A model generated the notes under the pieces. That model was not told where the DNA came from and did not search any database. It was given only the letters and a program-made list of their open reading frames with translations. The translations under genes were made by a program, and so were the position numbers. From contig NZ_RYZK01000001.1 in the NCBI RefSeq assembly GCF_003990645.1, positions 744,001 to 808,000 on the forward strand: a DNA stretch of 64,000 nucleotides, in the 5' to 3' direction. Shown one piece after another: positions 45,234-54,151 of the stretch (positions within the stretch are counted from its first letter, which is position 1; every line of letters starts with the position of its first letter). Source of the DNA: Shimia sediminis. Its GTDB lineage: Bacteria > Pseudomonadota > Alphaproteobacteria > Rhodobacterales > Rhodobacteraceae.

Positions 45234-45503
45234 CTAGCACGTCTGGTTTGAAGGTTCCCACAACCCTTTGCTGTTGCAATAGTTGTACACGCCTCCAATG
45301 CACATGCGCGCACCTTTGTTGTACCTCTTGCCATCAAGAATACAGGTTGCCGTTTGGCTAAGCCGGTACTCGGAATCCAAGGTGCTGCTCTGCGGAGTCG
45401 ATTGCTGAACAGATGGCGTAATCTCTGTTTGCTCAAGGGCAAAACCGCTACCCGCGAACGCGAAGATAAGGGCCGTTGCGGCCAAGGTTTTCAACTTTGT
45501 CAT
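45234..45503 (-). CDS. small exported protein with DUF1496-like cysteine motif
   Basis: An 89-residue protein. Signal peptide about residues 1-22 (MTKLKTLAATALIFAFAGSGFA). The mature part has a Gln/Thr/Ser-rich stretch, then CILDGKRYNKGARMCIGGVYNYCNSKGLWEPSNQTC, seen here as four cysteines spaced like DUF1496 proteins. Likely periplasmic with two disulfides; function unknown. Strong Shine-Dalgarno AAAGGAG before the ATG. The surrounding DNA is AT-richer than average. Confidence 0.65.
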   Translation of the reverse strand: MTKLKTLAATALIFAFAGSGFALEQTEITPSVQQSTPQSSTLDSEYRLSQTATCILDGKRYNKGARMCIGGVYNYCNSKGLWEPSNQTC

Positions 45504-45707
45504 TTGGATACTCCTTTGCTCTCGAATTGACTTTTTTGCGGCACCTGTATTTTGACAGAACTTCCTAAATTTTCCATGATACAAATCAATTACTTACGTC
45601 TTCATTCGTCTTTCAGAATGTGATTTGTGCACGACCCGCGCGCCGCTGCTCTGTTCTTTGCATTTCCCCAACTCGGACGTAGGCTGACCGACAACCAAGG
45701 AGCCCCC

Positions 45708-45869
45708 ATGAACAAAGTTGTTCTCACCGGCGAAACCGGGATGATTGGCAGTGCCGCCCTGCGCGCACTGAACGCCGAACCCCGCATGGCTGAGATCACT
45801 TCGATCTCGCGAGGGTCCGGTGGGGTGTGCGATGAAAACCGCGACATCCGTGATTTGTGCGTGGGCTGA
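45708..45869 (+). pseudogene. NAD-dependent epimerase/SDR remnant
   Basis: A 53-codon frame with a good Shine-Dalgarno (AAGGAG) whose first 35 residues look like the start of an atypical SDR/epimerase (KVVLTGETGMIGSAALRAL, a GxTGxxG nucleotide loop). It then runs into unrelated sequence and stops 4 nt before the TSUP gene. The rest of the fold is missing, so it is read as a truncated gene whose translation signals may remain active. Confidence 0.6.
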
Positions 45870-45873
45870 CCGC

Positions 45874-46641
45874 ATGGACTTCGCCGGTCTCGACACCTAC
45901 GCCATTCTCGCCCTTGCCGGGATTGTTGCAGGTGCCACCAACGCCGTGGCGGGCGGCGGCACTTTCTTCACCTTCCCGGTGCTGATCTGGGCCGGGCTAC
46001 CGCCATTGGTTGCCAACACCACCAACATGGTGGCCCTGACCCCCGCCAACCTCGCCGCCTTGCCTGCCTTTCGTCCACAGCTGCGCCGTCTAGGCCGCCG
46101 CTGTATCGCCCCCATTCTGATCGGTGCGCTCGGCGGCTCGCTTGGCGCGCTATTGCTGCTGGCGCTGGGGGCCGAAGTCTTTGCAACGCTGGTGCCCTAC
46201 CTCATCGGCCTTGCCACGCTGTTCTTTGCCACCGCCCCCCAGATGCGCCGGATCGTAGAGCGCCTGACCAAAGGTCGGGACACATCGAACCTTCTCCCGC
46301 TCGCGGTGCTCTTTGTTTTTTCGGTCTACGGAGGGTATTTCGGCGCAGGGCTGGGGCAGATCGTGCTCGCCGCACTGATTCTCACCGGCTTTGGCGACCT
46401 GCACGAGGCCAACGCCCTGAAAAATGCCGTGACGTTTGCCTCCAGCCTGATGGCCGTGGCGATTTTCGCTCTGACCAGCACAGTGTCGTGGCCTTTTGCC
46501 CTGACCATGATGGTCAGTTCTGCCATCGGAGGCTACTTTGGCGGTGTGCTGTCCCTGATGGCTCCTCAACGGGTGTTACGTCTCGGGATCATCGTCTTTG
46601 GCCTGTTCCTGACGGGCTATTACCTCTGGCAGGGCGCCTGA
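45874..46641 (+). CDS. TSUP (TauE/SafE-like) membrane exporter
   Basis: A 255-residue protein with about eight membrane segments. The two family repeats are seen as AGIVAGATNAVAGGGTFFTFPVLIWAGLPPLVANTTNM and YGGYFGAGLGQIVLAALILTGF. Members export sulfite, sulfoacetate or related organosulfonates. Proximity to the sulfite-assimilation cluster (0.8 kb) makes sulfite or a C2 sulfonate plausible, but no dedicated regulator is seen. Convergent with the AlkZ-like gene, 3 nt apart. Confidence 0.85.
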   Translation: MDFAGLDTYAILALAGIVAGATNAVAGGGTFFTFPVLIWAGLPPLVANTTNMVALTPANLAALPAFRPQLRRLGRRCIAPILIGALGGSLGALLLLALGAEVFATLVPYLIGLATLFFATAPQMRRIVERLTKGRDTSNLLPLAVLFVFSVYGGYFGAGLGQIVLAALILTGFGDLHEANALKNAVTFASSLMAVAIFALTSTVSWPFALTMMVSSAIGGYFGGVLSLMAPQRVLRLGIIVFGLFLTGYYLWQGA

Positions 46642-46644
46642 GCG

Positions 46645-47832
46645 TCACATGTCCTCGCGCAGAACCTCGGACACGCCGACAAACCGCGCCAACCGCATGA
46701 CTTCGGCGTCGAACTTGGCCAACCGCGCAGGCGTCCATTGCACCCGGGGTTCTGCCCACCGCTTGCTGACCGTCAGACGATCCTTGGCGCGCTCGGCCTT
46801 GATCTCGCAGCGTCCCACCACCCGGTCGCCCTCGAGGATCGGATAGATGTAATACCCCCACCGACGCTTGGCGGCGGGTACAAACATCTCGACACGGTAT
46901 TCAAAGCCGAACAGGAACTCCAGCCGGGCGCGATCCCGGATCACCGGATCAAACGGGTTCAGAATACGCAGCCGCGAAGTGGGTGCAGTCAGCTCCTGCA
47001 GCCGGGCTTCGAAGTCAGGCAAGGCGAATGCCTGTTTCCAGGCCCCATCCGCACCCTGCACCTCAACCGGAACCAGTTCTGGCGTGGCCCCACACCACGC
47101 CCGCACTTCTGCGGACCCCACCGCATCCCAAAACCGCTGGATGTCGCCAAAGCTGCCAAACCCCATCCGCGCCAGCGCCGCACGGTTCAGCCAGTCGATC
47201 TGATCCGCATCGGCCATTCCGGCCGCGCGCAACTGTTCCGGAAACACCCGCTCGGCCAGATCATAGACCTTGGTGAACCCATCGCGGTGACAGGTCGCCA
47301 ACTCGCCAGTGTACCACATGAAATCCAGCGCCAGCTTATGCGGAGGTCGCCGCCACATCTCTTTCTTGCCTTCAATCTTGGTGTCAAAGGCATGGGTCGA
47401 CAACGCGCCCTCATCAGCAATCCGCGCCTTGATCGCAGCGCGCCCCGCCGCATCAGGCAGTCCCCGGAACCACCCCGCCTGTCCCATCTGCTCGGCTTTG
47501 CGACGAAACTGGCGTTGCCACATGGGCAGGAATTCCATGGGTAAGACGCTGGCGTCATGGGTGAAATGTTCAAACACCCCCCGTTTGCGCAACAGCTTGT
47601 CCAGCATGGGCTCGCGGTAGTGCTGGTTGCGTGACCAGAGGATATGATGATGGGCGCGCGACACAACCTGAATGGTGTCAAGCTGGACAAATCCAAGGTC
47701 ATGAATGATCTGCGGCAGATCCAGAGCCCCTGTGGGCGGTGTTGCCAGGCCCTGCGCATTCAGCCAAAGCGCCCGTGCCTGCCGGTTGGGAATGCGCACA
47801 GCTGCGCCGCCCGTGTTTTTGCCCTTGGCCAT
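46645..47832 (-). CDS. AlkZ/YcaQ-like DNA glycosylase (winged-helix)
   Basis: A 395-residue HTH_42/DUF1006 protein. The AlkZ catalytic Q-x-D motif is present as QLD in LGFVQLDTIQVVSRAHHHILWSR. Other family segments: WYTGELATCHRDGFTKVYDL, LRILNPFDPVIRDRARLEFLFGFEYRVEMFVPAAKRRWGYYIYPIL. AlkZ unhooks interstrand crosslinks and excises alkylated bases. In antibiotic clusters it gives self-resistance, but no such cluster is present here; this is probably the housekeeping YcaQ type. Start at 47832 (MAKGKNTGG). Confidence 0.83.
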   Translation of the reverse strand: MAKGKNTGGAAVRIPNRQARALWLNAQGLATPPTGALDLPQIIHDLGFVQLDTIQVVSRAHHHILWSRNQHYREPMLDKLLRKRGVFEHFTHDASVLPMEFLPMWQRQFRRKAEQMGQAGWFRGLPDAAGRAAIKARIADEGALSTHAFDTKIEGKKEMWRRPPHKLALDFMWYTGELATCHRDGFTKVYDLAERVFPEQLRAAGMADADQIDWLNRAALARMGFGSFGDIQRFWDAVGSAEVRAWCGATPELVPVEVQGADGAWKQAFALPDFEARLQELTAPTSRLRILNPFDPVIRDRARLEFLFGFEYRVEMFVPAAKRRWGYYIYPILEGDRVVGRCEIKAERAKDRLTVSKRWAEPRVQWTPARLAKFDAEVMRLARFVGVSEVLREDM

Positions 47833-47898
47833 GTCTGCTCCCTGCGCGCACGCGTGTCTTGATGGCAATCCTTTCGCCACACGGTGTCCACTGCAAGC

Positions 47899-47932
47899 AA
47901 AAAACCGCCCGGCCCACGCGGGTCGGACGGTT
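47899..47932 (-). terminator. terminator of the acidic repeat protein gene
   Basis: Minus-strand AACCGTCCGACCC / GGGCCGGGCGGTT stem followed by TTTTTTG, 20 nt after the stop at 47953. Confidence 0.75.
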
Positions 47933-47952
47933 GCTGTCAACCTGTGTCAGGA

Positions 47953-48465
47953 TCAGTTGCCAGAGGTCGTGTCTGTCACCGCATCGGTCACCGCATCCGT
48001 TGCCACGTCAGCGCCTTCCACGACCGAGCTTGCCGTGTCGCTGACCGCGTCTGTCGCGGCTTCGGTTGCCGCTTCGGTTGCCGCCTCGGTGGCGGTTTCG
48101 GTGGCGTCCGAGCCTGCTTCTTCGGCCTGGCCGGTCGCGTCGTTCACCAGATCGTTGACCTGTTCGGTGGCGTCATTCACCGCCTCTTCGGCCTGTTCCG
48201 TGACCTCTTCGACCATCTCTTCGGCTTGCTCGGTGACCTCGTTCACGGTCTCTTCAGCGGCCTCAGTGGCCTCTTCCATGGTATCCTCAACCACGTCTTC
48301 TGCCGCTTCAACGGCCTCTTCCACGGGGCTGGCCTCGGGCTCGGATGTCGTTTCGGCCACCGGTGCCGGAGCAGGTGCCGCCTCATCCGTGCCCTGTCCA
48401 GCGACAAAGAAATAGGCAACCGCCACACCGCCCAGCAGGACTATTGCAATAATCAGGTTCCGCAT
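47953..48465 (-). CDS. membrane-anchored acidic low-complexity protein
   Basis: A 170-residue protein. One N-terminal helix (residues 4-23, LIIAIVLLGGVAVAYFFVAG) is followed by about 145 residues almost wholly of Glu, Ala, Thr, Val and Asp, in heptad-like units such as EAVEAAEDVVEDTMEEATEA and later EAATEAATEAATDAV. Predicted long alpha-helix or coiled coil, strongly negative. AGGAG precedes the ATG. Similar proteins in Roseobacters are unnamed. Could act as a periplasmic spacer or interact with basic partners. Length is likely variable because of the repeats. Confidence 0.65.
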   Translation of the reverse strand: MRNLIIAIVLLGGVAVAYFFVAGQGTDEAAPAPAPVAETTSEPEASPVEEAVEAAEDVVEDTMEEATEAAEETVNEVTEQAEEMVEEVTEQAEEAVNDATEQVNDLVNDATGQAEEAGSDATETATEAATEAATEAATDAVSDTASSVVEGADVATDAVTDAVTDTTSGN

Positions 48466-48660
48466 CGTGTTGAACTCCTCTCAGGTCCTCTTTGGTGCAA
48501 CATGCCCAAAGCTTGGCCCCGAGATGCGCCGCAACCCCTTTAGCTACAAGGGGGAAACTCGCCTGATTTCGCTCATTTCCCATGATTAACCGCTTGTATC
48601 ACCCCACCGCCCCGCCTAAATTGGCGCGCAGGAAAACTGCACTATCGAAGGAACGAAACC

Positions 48661-49212
48661 ATAGCCCGCAGACCACATAACGCGCCCCCGCAGCGTGACA
48701 CCGGCCCCCGCGTCAATGACCGCATCCGCTCGCCTGAAATCCGCCTGATCGGCGCCGAGGGTGAAAACGTCGGGGTTGTCAGCCCCCGCGAAGGCATGCG
48801 CATGGCCGAAGAGGCAGGCCTGGACCTGGTGGAAATCTCGCCCAACGCGAACCCACCCGTCTGCAAGATCATGGATTTCGGCAAGTTCAAATACGAACAG
48901 CAAAAACGCGAGTCCGAGGCCCGCAAGAAACAGACCACCATCCAGGTGAAAGAGGTCAAGTTTCGCCCCAACACCGACACGCATGACTATGATGTCAAGA
49001 TGCGCAATGTGATCAAGTTTCTGGAAAAAGGCGACAAGGTCAAAATCACCCTGCGCTTCCGCGGCCGTGAAATGGCCCACCAGAACCTTGGCCGCGAGCT
49101 GCTTGAACGCGTGGCCAATGACGTCAAAGAGATGGAGTTGGGCAAGATCGAGAATATGCCCAAGATGGAAGGCCGCCAAATGATCATGATGATCGGCCCC
49201 CTTTCGCGGTAA
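48661..49212 (+). CDS. infC: translation initiation factor IF-3 (ATA start codon)
   Basis: A 183-residue IF-3. Sequence [42 protein letters not shown] and [18 protein letters not shown] is unmistakable; the C-domain has [30 protein letters not shown]. No ATG, GTG or TTG exists at the family N-terminus. The frame opens at ATA 48661-48663, 8 nt after AAGGA, giving (M)[17 protein letters not shown]. The first internal ATG (48796) would delete 45 conserved residues. E. coli infC uses AUU for IF-3 autoregulation, so the rare start here is expected to serve the same feedback. Confidence 0.95.
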   Translation: MARRPHNAPPQRDTGPRVNDRIRSPEIRLIGAEGENVGVVSPREGMRMAEEAGLDLVEISPNANPPVCKIMDFGKFKYEQQKRESEARKKQTTIQVKEVKFRPNTDTHDYDVKMRNVIKFLEKGDKVKITLRFRGREMAHQNLGRELLERVANDVKEMELGKIENMPKMEGRQMIMMIGPLSR

Positions 49213-49236
49213 TCTCGCTAAATGGCAAATAAATTT

Positions 49237-49277
49237 GACCCCCACGCTTGAAACCCGGGCGTGGGGGTCTTTCTTTT
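49237..49277 (+). terminator. terminator of infC
   Basis: Eleven-bp arms GACCCCCACGC and GCGTGGGGGTC, 11-nt loop, tail TTTCTTTT; 24 nt after the stop. Confidence 0.88.
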
Positions 49278-49302
49278 GAACAAACGGTTACAAGAGGGTG
49301 CC

Positions 49303-49905
49303 ATGTGGGAAGAGCGGTTTTCATCCAGCAATGAGTATGTCTTTGGCAAGGCTCCGGCCCAGTTCCTGCTGGACCATCAGGCGCGGCTGACGCGTGGCCA
49401 TACGGCCTTGTCGGTCGCCGATGGCGAGGGGCGCAACTCGGTCTTCATGGCACAACAGGGCCTCGATGTGACAGCGCTCGAGTTTGCCCCCTCCGCCATC
49501 GTCCGGGCGCGTGCTCTGGCTGATGAGCTTGGCGTCTCTGTCGATTTCCAACAGCTCGACATCATGGCCGACCCCTGGCCGGACGAGCAATTCGATCTTG
49601 TCGCGGGGATTTTCATCCAGTTTGTCGGCCCCGATGGCCGCCGTGTCCAGTTCCAGCGCATGAAGGACGCCACCAAGCCCGGCGGCCTCGTGATGCTTCA
49701 CGGCTACCGCCCCGAGCAGCTCGAGTACGGCACCGGTGGCCCGCCGTTTGCTCAGAACATGTACACCGAGGTCATCCTGCGCGCCGCCTTCGTCGGCTGG
49801 GAGATTCTCGACCTGCGCGAATACGACCGCGAGGTACAAGAGGGCAGCGGCCACTCCGGCATGTCCGCCCTGATCGATCTTGTGGCGCGTAAACCAATGG
49901 ACTAG
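49303..49905 (+). CDS. class I SAM-dependent methyltransferase
   Basis: A 200-residue protein with a Rossmann methyltransferase core. Motif I is unusual: LSVADGEGRNSVFMAQQGLDVTALEFAP, where the glycine loop reads DGEGRNS as in the thiopurine/tellurite (TehB-like) group. Motif IV FDLVAGIFIQFVGPDGR, then PGGLVMLHGYRP. The N-terminus WEERFSSSNEYVFGKAPAQFL is typical of this group. The acceptor is unknown. The ATG at 49303 follows AGAGGG. The 3' end overlaps the convergent membrane gene by 4 nt. Confidence 0.8.
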   Translation: MWEERFSSSNEYVFGKAPAQFLLDHQARLTRGHTALSVADGEGRNSVFMAQQGLDVTALEFAPSAIVRARALADELGVSVDFQQLDIMADPWPDEQFDLVAGIFIQFVGPDGRRVQFQRMKDATKPGGLVMLHGYRPEQLEYGTGGPPFAQNMYTEVILRAAFVGWEILDLREYDREVQEGSGHSGMSALIDLVARKPMD

Positions 49906-50303
49906 GCAATGGCGCGATCTCCGCGCCACCACTTGACCGCGTCCGGGTAATCAAACGCAAGTGAGATCAGGTTCACAGCCATCAAAACGATCAAGGCGAC
50001 GTCCTGCACATCGCGCGGCCCCTCTCCACCCTGCGCCACGGCCTGCCCCAGCGCGATCACCAGCGGTGTCCAGAGCAGGATGTGCGGAAAAGCCATCGCC
50101 TTGGAAAATCCGCGCTCGATCAAAAGGATCGGCAGGTTCAGCGCCATGCCCCCCACTGCGAGAACGGCAAATATCCCCCAGAATGGCGCCCCGCTGACCC
50201 AAAAGATCAAGGGCATCAGGTTCACCGGCATCAAAATGAGCGCCACCCAAATCTGTACCCATCCCGGCAACCGCCGAAAACTCGCCCATATTTCACCAAT
50301 CAT
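49902..50303 (-). CDS. integral membrane protein, unknown
   Basis: A 133-residue protein with four membrane segments (VQIWVALILMPVNLMPLIFWVSG, WGIFAVLAVGGMALNLPILLI, FPHILLWTPLVIALGQAVA, VALIVLMAVNLISLAFDY). The two NLMPL/NLPIL proline-containing helices look alike. Ends YPDAVKWWRGDRAIA. I recognise it as a conserved hypothetical of Rhodobacterales but not by function. Overlaps the methyltransferase gene tail-to-tail. Confidence 0.6.
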   Translation of the reverse strand: MIGEIWASFRRLPGWVQIWVALILMPVNLMPLIFWVSGAPFWGIFAVLAVGGMALNLPILLIERGFSKAMAFPHILLWTPLVIALGQAVAQGGEGPRDVQDVALIVLMAVNLISLAFDYPDAVKWWRGDRAIA

Positions 50304-50334
50304 GCAGATCTCCTTGAATGCGCAAAGGGCGCCG

Positions 50335-50410
50335 CATACGCGCCGCCCCCTGCTTCATTTCGCCAAAAATACTCGCGCCGCAGGCTGCGCCCCAACAGGG
50401 GCGCATCTGC
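50335..50410 (-). repeat. dispersed intergenic hairpin element, copy 3
   Basis: On the minus strand GGGGCGCAGCCTGCGGCGC, then GAGTATTTTTGGCGAAATGAAGC, matching the tail of copies 1, 2 and 4. Lies just after the coxM stop (50415) in that gene's direction. Confidence 0.6.
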
Positions 50411-50414
50411 AACC

Positions 50415-51191
50415 CTATCCAATCGCGGCGACTGCCCGTTTGGTCAGCACCGCCACCAAATGTGCGCGATACGCCGCAGTCCCGTGCAGGTCCGAGATCA
50501 TGCCATCCGCGGAGGGTGCCGCAGGCACCGCATCCGCCGAGAAGCTGCCATTCAACGCCGCCTCAGCCTCCGTCCAGCGGAACGCGCCCTCTTCCGAGGC
50601 CCCGGTCACGCCCACACGCACGCCTTCCGCCGTTTTGGCCACGAACACACCCACCAGCGCAAACCGCGAGGCAGGCTGCTCGAACTTCTGATAGTTCGCG
50701 CCGTCCGGTACGTTGATGCGGACACCGGTGATGATCTCACCTTCGTCCAGCGCCGTTTCAAACATGCCCTGGAAGTAATCATCCGCCGCAATCTCACGGG
50801 CATTGGTGACGATGGTCGCATTCAGCGCCAGCATGGCCGACGGATAGCAGGCCGCCGGGTCGTTATTGGCCAGCGATCCGCCAATGGTCCCGCGATTGCG
50901 CACGGCCGGATCCCCGATATTGGCCGCCAGCGCAGCCAGGGGCGCACAGGCATCTGCCGCCACCTCAGCATGGGTCGCACCGCCTCCGATGGTCAAAACC
51001 CCATCGGCGATGCTGACGCCCTTCATCTCGGCAATGCCCGCAAGGCTTACCAGCTTGGACGGGCTGGCCAGCCGCTGCTTCAGCGTGGGGATCAGGGTTT
51101 GCCCGCCTCCCAACGCCTGCGCATCCTCGTCTGCCAGGGCCGCAACCGCTTCGGCGACCGTCGAGGGCTGTTCGAACTCAAAGTTATACAT
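50415..51191 (-). CDS. coxM: CO dehydrogenase-like FAD-binding medium subunit
   Basis: A 258-residue FAD subunit of the xanthine oxidase family. FAD motifs: AVAALADEDAQALGGGQTLIPTLKQRLASPSKLVSLA and TIGGSLANNDPAACYPSAMLALNA. The C-domain has NVPDGANYQKFEQPASRFALVGVFVAK. It passes electrons from CoxS clusters to the quinone pool or another acceptor. Third gene of the S-L-M order, as in form II operons. A 14-nt gap separates it from coxL. Confidence 0.9.
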   Translation of the reverse strand: MYNFEFEQPSTVAEAVAALADEDAQALGGGQTLIPTLKQRLASPSKLVSLAGIAEMKGVSIADGVLTIGGGATHAEVAADACAPLAALAANIGDPAVRNRGTIGGSLANNDPAACYPSAMLALNATIVTNAREIAADDYFQGMFETALDEGEIITGVRINVPDGANYQKFEQPASRFALVGVFVAKTAEGVRVGVTGASEEGAFRWTEAEAALNGSFSADAVPAAPSADGMISDLHGTAAYRAHLVAVLTKRAVAAIG

Positions 51192-51205
51192 CTCAATAAC
51201 CCTCC

Positions 51206-53569
51206 TTATCCGTTCATGGCTGCCCAGACGCGCGACGGCGACACGGGCATATCGATGTGGGTGATGTCATGGCCGCCAGACTGCAATGCGTCGATCACAG
51301 CGTTGACCACGGCAGGTGGCGACCCAATGGCACCGGCCTCGCCACAGCCCTTCACGCCCAGTGGATTGTGCGTACAGGGTGTCTGGCTCGAGTGATCCAC
51401 CGCATAGAACGGCACATCGTCTGCACGCGGCATGGCATAGTCCATGTAGGATGCACTCAGAAGCTGCCCATCCTCGTCATAGACGCAGTTCTCGAGCAAG
51501 GCCTGCCCGATGCCCTGGCCAATGCCACCATGTACCTGACCATCCACGATCATCGGGTTGATGATGTTGCCAAAGTCATCCGCCGCCGCAAACCGTTCGA
51601 CGGTGACCTTGCCGGTCTCGGGATCGATCTCGACCTCGCAGGCATAGGCGCCCGCCGGATAGGTAAAGTTCGCCGGGTCATAAAACGCGGTTTCCTCCAG
51701 CCCCGGCTCCAGCTCGTCCAGCGGGTAGTTCGCCGGAACATAGGCCGTCAGCGTCACGCTGCCCCAGTCAATCGACTTTTCGGTGCCTGCAACAGTGAAC
51801 ACGCCGTCCTTCAGTTCAATGTCGGCATCAGACGCCTCAAGCAGGTGCGCCGCGATCTTCTTGGCCTTGGCAATGATCTTTTCGGTGGCCCGCACCATGG
51901 CCGAGCCGCAGACCGCAATGGACCGCGAGCCATAGGTGCCCATGCCAAAGGGCACGCGCCCGGTATCACCATGCACGATGTCGATCATGCTCTCGTCGAT
52001 GCCGATCATCTCGGCCACCACCTGTGGAAAGGCGGTTTCGTGCCCCTGCCCGTGGCTGTGCGCGCCGACAAAGACGCTGATCGAGCCGGTGGCATTCACC
52101 CGCACCGTGGCCGCATCATAGAGACCCGCGCGTGCGCCCAGCATGCCCACCACATTCGAAGGCGCAATGCCGCAGGCTTCGATATAGCAGTTCACACCCA
52201 GACCCCGCAGCTTGCCCTTGGCTTCGCTTTCCGCGCGACGCGCCGCAAATCCGGAGATATCCGCCGCCGCCTCCAGCTTGTCCATGGTGCCGTGGTAGTC
52301 GCCGGTGTCATAGGTCAGCGCCACAGGCGTCTCATAGGGGAACTCGGTGACAAAGTTCTGCCGCCGCAGGGCAATCGGATCGACCCCCAGCTCGCGCGCC
52401 GCCTTGTCGATCACACGCTCGATGGAATAGGTCGCCTCGGGGCGTCCCGCACCACGATAGGCATCCACCGGCACCGTGTTTGTGAACAACGACTTCACGT
52501 TTACCTGGATAAGCGGTGTCTTGTAGTTCCCCGCCATCAACGTGCCATGCAGATAGGTCGGCACCGAGGTCGAGAAGGTCGACAGATACGCCCCCATATT
52601 GGCATGGGTGCGCGTGCGCAGCGCGGTAAAGTTGTTGTCCGCATCCAACGCCAAGTCGATGGTGGTCAGATGGTCGCGACCATGGGCGTCCGAGATAAAC
52701 GCCTCGGAGCGGGTTGAGGACCATTTGACGGCGCGTCCACAGGCCTTGGCGGCATGGGTGCAGAACGCCTCTTCCGCGTAATGGAAGATTTTCGAGCCAA
52801 AGCCGCCGCCAACATCCGGCGCCACGACACGCACCTTATGCTCGGGCAGACCCAGCACAAAGGCGCACATCAACAGCCGGATCACATGCGGGTTCTGGCT
52901 GGTGGTATAGAGGGTATATTCGTCGTTCGACTTGTTGTGCTCACCAATGGCCACACGGGGTTCCATCGGGTTGGCCACAAGGCGGTTGTTGACCAGTTCC
53001 AGCGTGGTGACATGCGCCGCGCTGGCAAAAGCAGCCTCCATCGCATCGTCTTCGCCATTACCGAAAACCCAGTCATAACAGACGTTTGACGTCAGATCAT
53101 CATGCACCTTGGTGGCGCCATCCTCGGCTGCAGACTTCATGTTCACCACGGCGGGCAGATCACTCAGGTCCAGCTCGATCGCTTCGGCGGCATCGCGCGC
53201 CTGCTCCAGGCTGTCTGCAACGACAGCCGCCACGATCTCGCCTACGTGACGGATCTTGCCATGGGCAATGATCGGGTGCTTGGGTTCCTGTTGCGGCTCA
53301 CCATGACGGTCGGTCACGCCCCAGCCACAGGGAATGCCGCCGACTTCGGCAAAGTCATCCCCGGTAAAGATCTTCACGACACCCGGCATCGCCTCGGCGG
53401 CGCTGGTATCCAGACCGTTGATGGTTGCGTGTGCAACATCAGCGCGCAGGAAATGCACATAGGCCTGTCCGTGTACGTTGATGTCATCGGTGTAGTTGCC
53501 GTTTCCGGTCAGAAACCGGACGTCCTCGCGCCGCTTTGGGCTGGCGCCAATGCCTGAATCTTTCGGCAT
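51206..53569 (-). CDS. coxL: form II CO dehydrogenase-like molybdenum large subunit
   Basis: A 787-residue Mo-hydroxylase subunit. The active-site loop at residues 370-376 reads AYRGAGR, the form II (BMS-type) signature, rather than form I AYRCSFR, so the Cys that binds Cu in genuine CO dehydrogenase is absent. Molybdopterin segments: VAPDVGGGFGSKIFHYAEEA, VFVGAHSHGQGHETAFPQVVA, and the catalytic Glu in LGVKGCGEAGAIGSP near the C-terminus. Substrate is probably an aldehyde, heterocycle or other small organic, or CO at low rate; form II CO oxidation is disputed. Cofactor genes lie upstream. Confidence 0.93.
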   Translation of the reverse strand: MPKDSGIGASPKRREDVRFLTGNGNYTDDINVHGQAYVHFLRADVAHATINGLDTSAAEAMPGVVKIFTGDDFAEVGGIPCGWGVTDRHGEPQQEPKHPIIAHGKIRHVGEIVAAVVADSLEQARDAAEAIELDLSDLPAVVNMKSAAEDGATKVHDDLTSNVCYDWVFGNGEDDAMEAAFASAAHVTTLELVNNRLVANPMEPRVAIGEHNKSNDEYTLYTTSQNPHVIRLLMCAFVLGLPEHKVRVVAPDVGGGFGSKIFHYAEEAFCTHAAKACGRAVKWSSTRSEAFISDAHGRDHLTTIDLALDADNNFTALRTRTHANMGAYLSTFSTSVPTYLHGTLMAGNYKTPLIQVNVKSLFTNTVPVDAYRGAGRPEATYSIERVIDKAARELGVDPIALRRQNFVTEFPYETPVALTYDTGDYHGTMDKLEAAADISGFAARRAESEAKGKLRGLGVNCYIEACGIAPSNVVGMLGARAGLYDAATVRVNATGSISVFVGAHSHGQGHETAFPQVVAEMIGIDESMIDIVHGDTGRVPFGMGTYGSRSIAVCGSAMVRATEKIIAKAKKIAAHLLEASDADIELKDGVFTVAGTEKSIDWGSVTLTAYVPANYPLDELEPGLEETAFYDPANFTYPAGAYACEVEIDPETGKVTVERFAAADDFGNIINPMIVDGQVHGGIGQGIGQALLENCVYDEDGQLLSASYMDYAMPRADDVPFYAVDHSSQTPCTHNPLGVKGCGEAGAIGSPPAVVNAVIDALQSGGHDITHIDMPVSPSRVWAAMNG

Positions 53570-53665
53570 GATATTCCTCCCTGTGATCCGGTCGCCGCTC
53601 CTCCACCCTGTCGGGTGTCCTCGCGAGGCAGGCCCAATACGGGCCGACGAGCGCGCCGGCGTGGA

Positions 53666-54151
53666 TTACTCGGCGGCGATCGCGCTCACGTCCTGTCCGG
53701 ACGCAGCCATGATTGCCTTGACGATGTTGTGGTACCCGGTGCAGCGGCAGATATTGCCCTCCAGATAATCCCGGATTTCCGCCTCAGAAGGCTTGGGATT
53801 GTCCTTGAGCAGCGCCGCAGCCGACATCACCATGCCGGGGGTGCAGAACCCGCATTGCAAACCGTGGTGGTCCTGAAACGCCTGCTGGATCGTGTTCAGA
53901 GACCCGTCTGCGTTGGCCTGACCTTCAATGGTCGCCACGTCGGCACCGTCCGCTTCGGCGGCCAGCATCGTACAGGATTTCACAGCCTCTCCGTTCACAT
54001 GCACCACACAGGCACCACACTGGCTGGTATCACAGCCCACATGGGTTCCCGTCAGGTTCAGGTTTTCTCGCAAGAATTGGCTAAGCAAGGTGCGTCCTTC
54101 GACATCGCCGGACGCGGTCTTGCCATTCACGGTCATTGTGACCTGTGACAT
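53666..54151 (-). CDS. coxS: CO dehydrogenase-like [2Fe-2S] small subunit
   Basis: A 161-residue iron-sulfur subunit. Plant-ferredoxin-type cluster: [18 protein letters not shown] plus a later Cys in KSCTML. Second cluster: [15 protein letters not shown] and [15 protein letters not shown]. It carries electrons from the Mo site of CoxL to FAD of CoxM. It heads the S-L-M trio; AGGAG lies before the ATG at 54151. The 121-bp upstream gap to the MoCF gene is AT-rich and is the likely coxSLM promoter region. A second ATG (MTVNGK) five codons in is possible. Confidence 0.93.
   Translation of the reverse strand: MSQVTMTVNGKTASGDVEGRTLLSQFLRENLNLTGTHVGCDTSQCGACVVHVNGEAVKSCTMLAAEADGADVATIEGQANADGSLNTIQQAFQDHHGLQCGFCTPGMVMSAAALLKDNPKPSEAEIRDYLEGNICRCTGYHNIVKAIMAASGQDVSAIAAE

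Noticed and set aside
48796-49212. infC starting at the first ATG
   Set aside because: It would remove conserved N-terminal IF-3 sequence that is open and well matched from ATA 48661.
51257-52717. A 486-codon open frame antisense to coxL
   Set aside because: Arg/His-rich translation typical of shadow frames; coxL is unambiguous.
51206-53569. Calling coxL a true (form I) CO dehydrogenase
   Set aside because: The active-site loop is AYRGAGR, lacking the copper-binding Cys of AYRCSFR.
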